DNA of 64,000 nucleotides, taken from CAUSKK01 sp963532425 (GTDB taxonomy: Bacteria > Pseudomonadota > Gammaproteobacteria > Cardiobacteriales > Cardiobacteriaceae). The position numbers and the translations under genes are program-made. Location: positions 1 to 64,000 of the forward strand of contig CAUSKK010000003.1 in assembly GCA_963532425.1 (NCBI GenBank), written 5' to 3'. The first letter of the stretch is position 1. Every line of letters begins with the position of its first letter. Of the stretch, positions 60,578 to 64,000 are shown one piece after another. A model generated the notes under the pieces. It saw nothing but the letters and a program-made list of their open reading frames with translations, was not told where the DNA came from and ran no database searches.

Positions 60578-61282
60578 ATGGCTCAATTTACGCTCACCAG
60601 CGACAACGACCCCTTCCTGCACGTCAGCCTGCGCCGGGGCGAAAGCATCACCTGCGAAAGCAACTCCATGGTCATGATGGAGGCCAATCTGGAGCTGGCC
60701 GGCGAGATGAACGGCGGCTTTCTGAACGCGATGGTGCGCAGCTTTGCCAACGACGAGAGCTTCTTCCAGCAGCGCATCACCGCCAGCCACGGCGACGGCG
60801 ATTGCCTGCTGGCCCCGGTCATGCCCGGCGGCATGGAAATTCTGGAGGTGGGCGAAGTCCAGTACAAACTTTCCGACGGGGCCTTCGTCGCCAGCACCGA
60901 CGGTGTCGATATGGAACTGCAGCGCCAGAGCCTGGGCACGGCCCTGTTCGGCGGCACCGGCGGCTTCGTCATCGCCCAGACGCGCGGCCGGGGACAGCTG
61001 GCGGTCAGTGGCTTCGGCACCCTCTTCACCATTGAGGTGAGTCCGGGCACGCCGATGACCATCGACAATGGCCACGTGGTGGCCTGGGACAGCCGCCTGA
61101 ACTACGAGCTTTCCCTCAGCACGAAGCGCTCCGCCGGCATGCTCAGCAACCTGGTCAATAGTTTTACGGGCGGCGAAGGGGTTGTATTAAAATTCTCCGG
61201 CAGTGGCAAGGTGGTGCTGTGTTCCCGCAACCAGAGCGGCTTTGTCAATTGGCTGAAAAGCTTTGTAACGCCTAGTAACTAA
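60578..61282 (+). CDS. AIM24 family protein (TIGR00266-like)
   Basis: 234 residues from the ATG at 60578, with GGAG 8 nt upstream. The frame is open far upstream, across the antisense of fbp, but only this start gives the family N-terminus. The mix of beta-strands with [38 protein letters not shown], and the glycine-rich C-terminal half ([20 protein letters not shown]) matches AIM24/DUF124 proteins, whose function is unclear. It is 11 nt upstream of a TerD gene. Confidence 0.85.
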   Translation: MAQFTLTSDNDPFLHVSLRRGESITCESNSMVMMEANLELAGEMNGGFLNAMVRSFANDESFFQQRITASHGDGDCLLAPVMPGGMEILEVGEVQYKLSDGAFVASTDGVDMELQRQSLGTALFGGTGGFVIAQTRGRGQLAVSGFGTLFTIEVSPGTPMTIDNGHVVAWDSRLNYELSLSTKRSAGMLSNLVNSFTGGEGVVLKFSGSGKVVLCSRNQSGFVNWLKSFVTPSN

Positions 61283-61293
61283 GGAGTAAAACC

Positions 61294-61872
61294 ATGGCAG
61301 TGAATCTCGAGAAAGGACAGAAAATTTCCCTGAACAAGGAGGCCGGCACCGAACTGCAAACGGTGGTCATGGGTCTGGGCTGGGACGTGGCCAAGAGCGG
61401 CGGTTTCTTCGGCTTCGGCGGCAGCGACAGCATCGATTTGGACGCCTCGGTTTTCATCTTCGATGACCAAAACAATATGTTAGACGTGGTCTATTTCGGC
61501 CAGCTTAACAGCCGGGACGGCGCCATTCGCCACAGCGGCGACAACCTCACCGGCGAGGGCGAGGGCGACGATGAAACCATTCAGGTGGCCCTGAACAAGC
61601 TCGGTGCCAACATCAAGACGCTGATTTTCACCGTCAGCAGCTATCGCGGCCAGACCTTCAGCAAGGTTAGCAATGCCTTCTGCCGACTGCTCAACGCCGC
61701 CAACAATCAGGAGGTGGCCCGCTACAACCTGTCGGCCGCCGGCAACCATACTGGCCAAATCATGGCCAAGCTCTACCGCCACGAGGGCGAATGGAAGATG
61801 CAGGCCCTGGGCGAACCCTGCCAGGGAACCAGCCCGGATAAGCTGCTGCCCTTCGTGGAAAAACACCTGTAA
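61294..61872 (+). CDS. TerD family stress protein
   Basis: 192 residues, typical TerD/TerE length. SIDLDASVFIFDD and the calcium-binding DNLTGEGEGDDE motif are intact, and FVEKHL ends the protein in place of a membrane tail. TerD proteins belong to tellurite/chemical-stress operons and bind calcium. No other ter gene is seen, so a full tellurite-resistance cluster is not supported. Gap to the M20 gene is 11 nt. Confidence 0.9.
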   Translation: MAVNLEKGQKISLNKEAGTELQTVVMGLGWDVAKSGGFFGFGGSDSIDLDASVFIFDDQNNMLDVVYFGQLNSRDGAIRHSGDNLTGEGEGDDETIQVALNKLGANIKTLIFTVSSYRGQTFSKVSNAFCRLLNAANNQEVARYNLSAAGNHTGQIMAKLYRHEGEWKMQALGEPCQGTSPDKLLPFVEKHL

Positions 61873-61883
61873 GCCCTGGAAAA

Positions 61884-63035
61884 ATGGATAAATATCTGGC
61901 CCTGGCCCGGGACTGGCGCCGCCATCTGCACCGGCACCCGGAGCTGTCCTTCCAGGAGTTCCAAACCAGTGCCTTTGTGGCCCGGGAAATGGGCGCGCTG
62001 CCGGGGGCGGAGATTATCCGCCTGACCCCCACCAGCCTGGTGGTGGCCTTCCGCACCGGCCGGCCCGGGGCGAAAATCGGCCTGCGTGCCGACCTGGACG
62101 CCCTGCCCATTCAGGAGGAACGGCCGGATTTGTCCTTCCAGTCCGAGACCGCCGGCGTTATGCACGCCTGCGGCCACGACGGCCACACGGCCATGCTGAT
62201 GGCCGTCTGTGTCTACCTTTCCGACCACCGCGACGCGCTCAGCGGCGAAATCTACGCCATCTTCCAGCACGCCGAGGAGGTGCCGCCCGGCGGCGCCAGC
62301 GAACTGCTGGCCACGGGCTTTTTTAACGATTTTGACTTCATCTACGGCCAGCATCTGCTCAGCAGCCTGCCCACCGGCGTCATCGACATCAAGGAGGGGG
62401 CCTGCAGTGCCAACGCCGACGTCTACCGTCTCAACATCATCGGCCGGGGCGGCCATGCGGCCCTGCCCGAGCAGACCATTGACCCGGTGCTGCTCGGCGC
62501 CCAGTTCGTAACCCTGCTGCAAACGCTGGTGGCCCGGCGCGTGGCGCCCCAGGAGGCCATGGTGATTTCCAACACCGTTTTCCAGGCCGGCACGCTGCAG
62601 AACATCATTCCCGGCACGGCCTTTCTCATGGGCAGCGTGCGCACGGTCAGCAGCCGGGGCCGGGATTTTGCCCGGCGCGAAATTGAAGCGCTTATCGCCG
62701 GTCTCTGCCTGACCCAGGGGGCCCGCTATGAATTCGACTACCAGCCCGGCTACGACCTGACCTGGAATCACCCGCGCAAAACCCAGCTGGTGCGAGCCCT
62801 GGCCGAGAAGCGCTTCGGCAGCGCGGTGGAAAGTCTGCCGCCGCTGCTCATCGGCGAGGATTTCAGCGCCTTTGCCCAGCGCATTCCGGCCACCTTCGTC
62901 TTCATCGGCGCCGGCAACGAGGAGAACCACGCCCCCCATCACCACCCCAAATTCGGTCTGGACGAGGCCAGCCTGGCCCTGGGCTGGCAGCTGATGGTGG
63001 ATGTGGCCCGCCACGGCGAAATCTTCCGGGACTAG
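61884..63035 (+). CDS. M20 family amidohydrolase (hippurate hydrolase-like)
   Basis: 383 residues. The metal motifs LRADLDALPI, MHACGHDGHTAML and FQHAEEVPPGGA carry the Cys/His, Asp and Glu-Glu ligands, and GGHAALPEQTIDPV marks the dimerisation domain; a C-terminal His (HHPKFGLDE) completes the site. These enzymes remove acyl or aminoacyl groups from amides. Substrate unknown. A palindrome near 62805 encodes KRF (AEKRFGSA). Confidence 0.9.
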   Translation: MDKYLALARDWRRHLHRHPELSFQEFQTSAFVAREMGALPGAEIIRLTPTSLVVAFRTGRPGAKIGLRADLDALPIQEERPDLSFQSETAGVMHACGHDGHTAMLMAVCVYLSDHRDALSGEIYAIFQHAEEVPPGGASELLATGFFNDFDFIYGQHLLSSLPTGVIDIKEGACSANADVYRLNIIGRGGHAALPEQTIDPVLLGAQFVTLLQTLVARRVAPQEAMVISNTVFQAGTLQNIIPGTAFLMGSVRTVSSRGRDFARREIEALIAGLCLTQGARYEFDYQPGYDLTWNHPRKTQLVRALAEKRFGSAVESLPPLLIGEDFSAFAQRIPATFVFIGAGNEENHAPHHHPKFGLDEASLALGWQLMVDVARHGEIFRD

Positions 63036-63037
63036 CC

Positions 63038-63787
63038 GTGCAGATTGAAGCGCTCCTGTACAGCCCCGAGGTGCTGGCCGGCAACGAGGACGATTTGCTG
63101 CTGAAAGACCTGATTCGGCTCTGCCGGGAACGCCAGCTGGAACTGGCCTCGGTGCAGTATCTGGGTTCGGACTATGGCCAGCTGGTTAGCACCTTCCGCT
63201 GGGCCCGCAGCCGCAACCGGCTTTTTCTCAGCTACGGCGGCACCGGCGGCGGCAGCCGGGAGCAGGTGCGGGCGGCGGTGGCGGCGGCCTGCGAGGCCCC
63301 GTTGCAGCTGCACGCCCCGGCCGATGGCTATCTGTCTCGGGTGTTCGGCGACCGCTACCAGCCCCGCCATCGCGAGCTGGTGCACTTTCCCCGGGGCTCC
63401 CGGCTGATTCCCAATCCGGTCAGCTATGTGCCGGGCTTTTCCTATGCCAATCTCTTCTGCCTGCCGGCGGCGCCGCGCAGTGCCCTGCCGATGACGGTCT
63501 GGGTGCTGGATAAATACGCCCGGCACAGCAACCTGCGCAGCCGCCACTACTGCGCCCTGCTGCTGAAATGCAGTGAGGCGGCGGCCCTGAAAATTAAAGA
63601 GCAGCTCGACGCTCTCTATCCGCTGGCCCAGATTCTCGTCCTGCCCAAGGACAGTGGCGAAATCGAGCTGGGTTTCGAGGGCGAGGCAGCGCCAACGCTG
63701 ACGGCCTTCAGCACGGCCAAGGTGCTGGTGGCCGGCCAGGGCATACCCTTCCAGAGCACGGCCGGCCGCCATCTGCCCCCGGGCTAA
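63038..63787 (+). CDS. CinA/MoCF-domain-like protein
   Basis: 249 residues from a GTG 2 nt after the preceding stop. The pattern EALLYSPEVLAGN...LFLSYGGTGGGSREQV...HFPRGSRLIPNPVSYVPGFSYANLF resembles MoaB/CinA-type molybdopterin-binding domains (GDEIL.G, GGxGPTxDD, P.GA..L.NP.G.APGF), but the GDE and DD.T residues are replaced, so activity may be lost or changed. No cinA C-terminal domain is present. The terminator follows 13 nt later. Confidence 0.6.
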   Translation: MQIEALLYSPEVLAGNEDDLLLKDLIRLCRERQLELASVQYLGSDYGQLVSTFRWARSRNRLFLSYGGTGGGSREQVRAAVAAACEAPLQLHAPADGYLSRVFGDRYQPRHRELVHFPRGSRLIPNPVSYVPGFSYANLFCLPAAPRSALPMTVWVLDKYARHSNLRSRHYCALLLKCSEAAALKIKEQLDALYPLAQILVLPKDSGEIELGFEGEAAPTLTAFSTAKVLVAGQGIPFQSTAGRHLPPG

Positions 63788-63800
63788 ATGACCCCAGGCG

Positions 63801-63825
63801 GCGCTTCCCCGGAAGCGCTTTTTTT
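63801..63825 (+). terminator. Terminator containing one and a half palindromes
   Basis: GCGCTTCC (63801-63808) pairs with GGAAGCGC (63811-63818) around CC, with seven T residues after it. Closes the AIM24-TerD-M20-CinA-like unit. Confidence 0.88.
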
Positions 63826-64000
63826 ACGGCCACGGTTTTTTATGACGGCCCCGGGCCGCCTTCCTTTCCCTCCTCCACCCTCTAGGGTTCTGCCGGCTCG
63901 CGGGGCCACACGGCCGTTTTTCTTTCCCCGGCCCAATACCGCCGAAGCGCTTCGGACTGCCAGCGTCGGAACGCGGCCCCGCGCTTAGATTGCCCCAGCT
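63826..64000. other. Unassigned right edge
   Basis: GC-rich DNA with one palindrome near 63942. Open frames are present, but none has recognisable protein features, so I annotate no gene here. Confidence 0.4.

Noticed and set aside
61294..61872. Tellurite-resistance operon
   Set aside because: Only one TerD-type gene is present, without terA, terB, terC or terZ nearby.
61773..63014. 413-codon minus-strand frame opposite the M20 gene
   Set aside because: The plus-strand frame has complete metal-binding motifs and good spacing to its neighbours; this is its shadow.

Overview
The window is a chromosomal segment of a gammaproteobacterium. The order tRNA-Tyr, tRNA-Gly, tRNA-Thr, tufB, tRNA-Trp, secE, nusG, rplKAJL, rpoBC and then str, S10, spc and alpha operons is the classical gammaproteobacterial arrangement. 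waaA implies lipopolysaccharide, and luxS and metNIQ fit a host-associated species. I cannot name the genus from sequence alone; a member of the Cardiobacteriaceae is a low-confidence guess. Two genome-wide signatures stand out: an AAGCGCTT palindrome, mostly as GAAGCGCTTC, present in about 57 copies by hand count, and a strong base-composition split between GC-rich flanks (about 60% or more by eye) and an AT-rich ribosomal block (about 40%).

Layout. 1-0.85 kb: two AT-rich genes of unknown function closed by a terminator. 0.88-1.24 kb: a dense cluster of the palindrome. 1.2-15.8 kb, minus strand: a Sel1-repeat secreted protein and eight tandem paralogues (named GT-A to GT-H here) of a large polytopic membrane protein that looks like a GT-C glycosyltransferase. 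15.9-18.4 kb: metNIQ methionine importer. 18.5-23 kb, plus strand: two further paralogues (GT-I, GT-J) with luxS and a DUF3817-like gene between them. 22.9-25 kb: waaA (Kdo transferase) and apaH. 25-56.4 kb: tRNAs, elongation factors, RNA polymerase and about 30 ribosomal proteins. 56.4-56.9 kb: a ComEA-like helix-hairpin-helix secreted protein. 56.9-60.5 kb, minus strand: fbp-ulaE-araD-tal, a pentose-phosphate interconversion operon. 60.6-63.8 kb, plus strand: AIM24 protein, TerD protein, M20 amidohydrolase and a CinA/MoCF-like protein.

The most unusual content is the ten-member GT-C-like family. Its members share an N-terminal ED motif after the first membrane helix, a YYG..PNTALAK motif, a G(A/G)DYM.GRF motif and a C-terminal domain with a likely Cys pair. 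The array bears marks of active remodelling: duplication of two-gene modules, a near-identical 528-bp tract shared by two neighbours, and an in-frame 45-bp repeat whose copy number differs between paralogues. The second unusual feature is the palindrome itself. It lies in coding and non-coding DNA, pairs up to form transcription terminators, imposes KRF, EAL or SAS peptides on unrelated proteins, and is absent from the AT-rich ribosomal core. It resembles in behaviour the uptake sequences of naturally transformable bacteria or the HIP1 palindrome of cyanobacteria, but its role here is not established.
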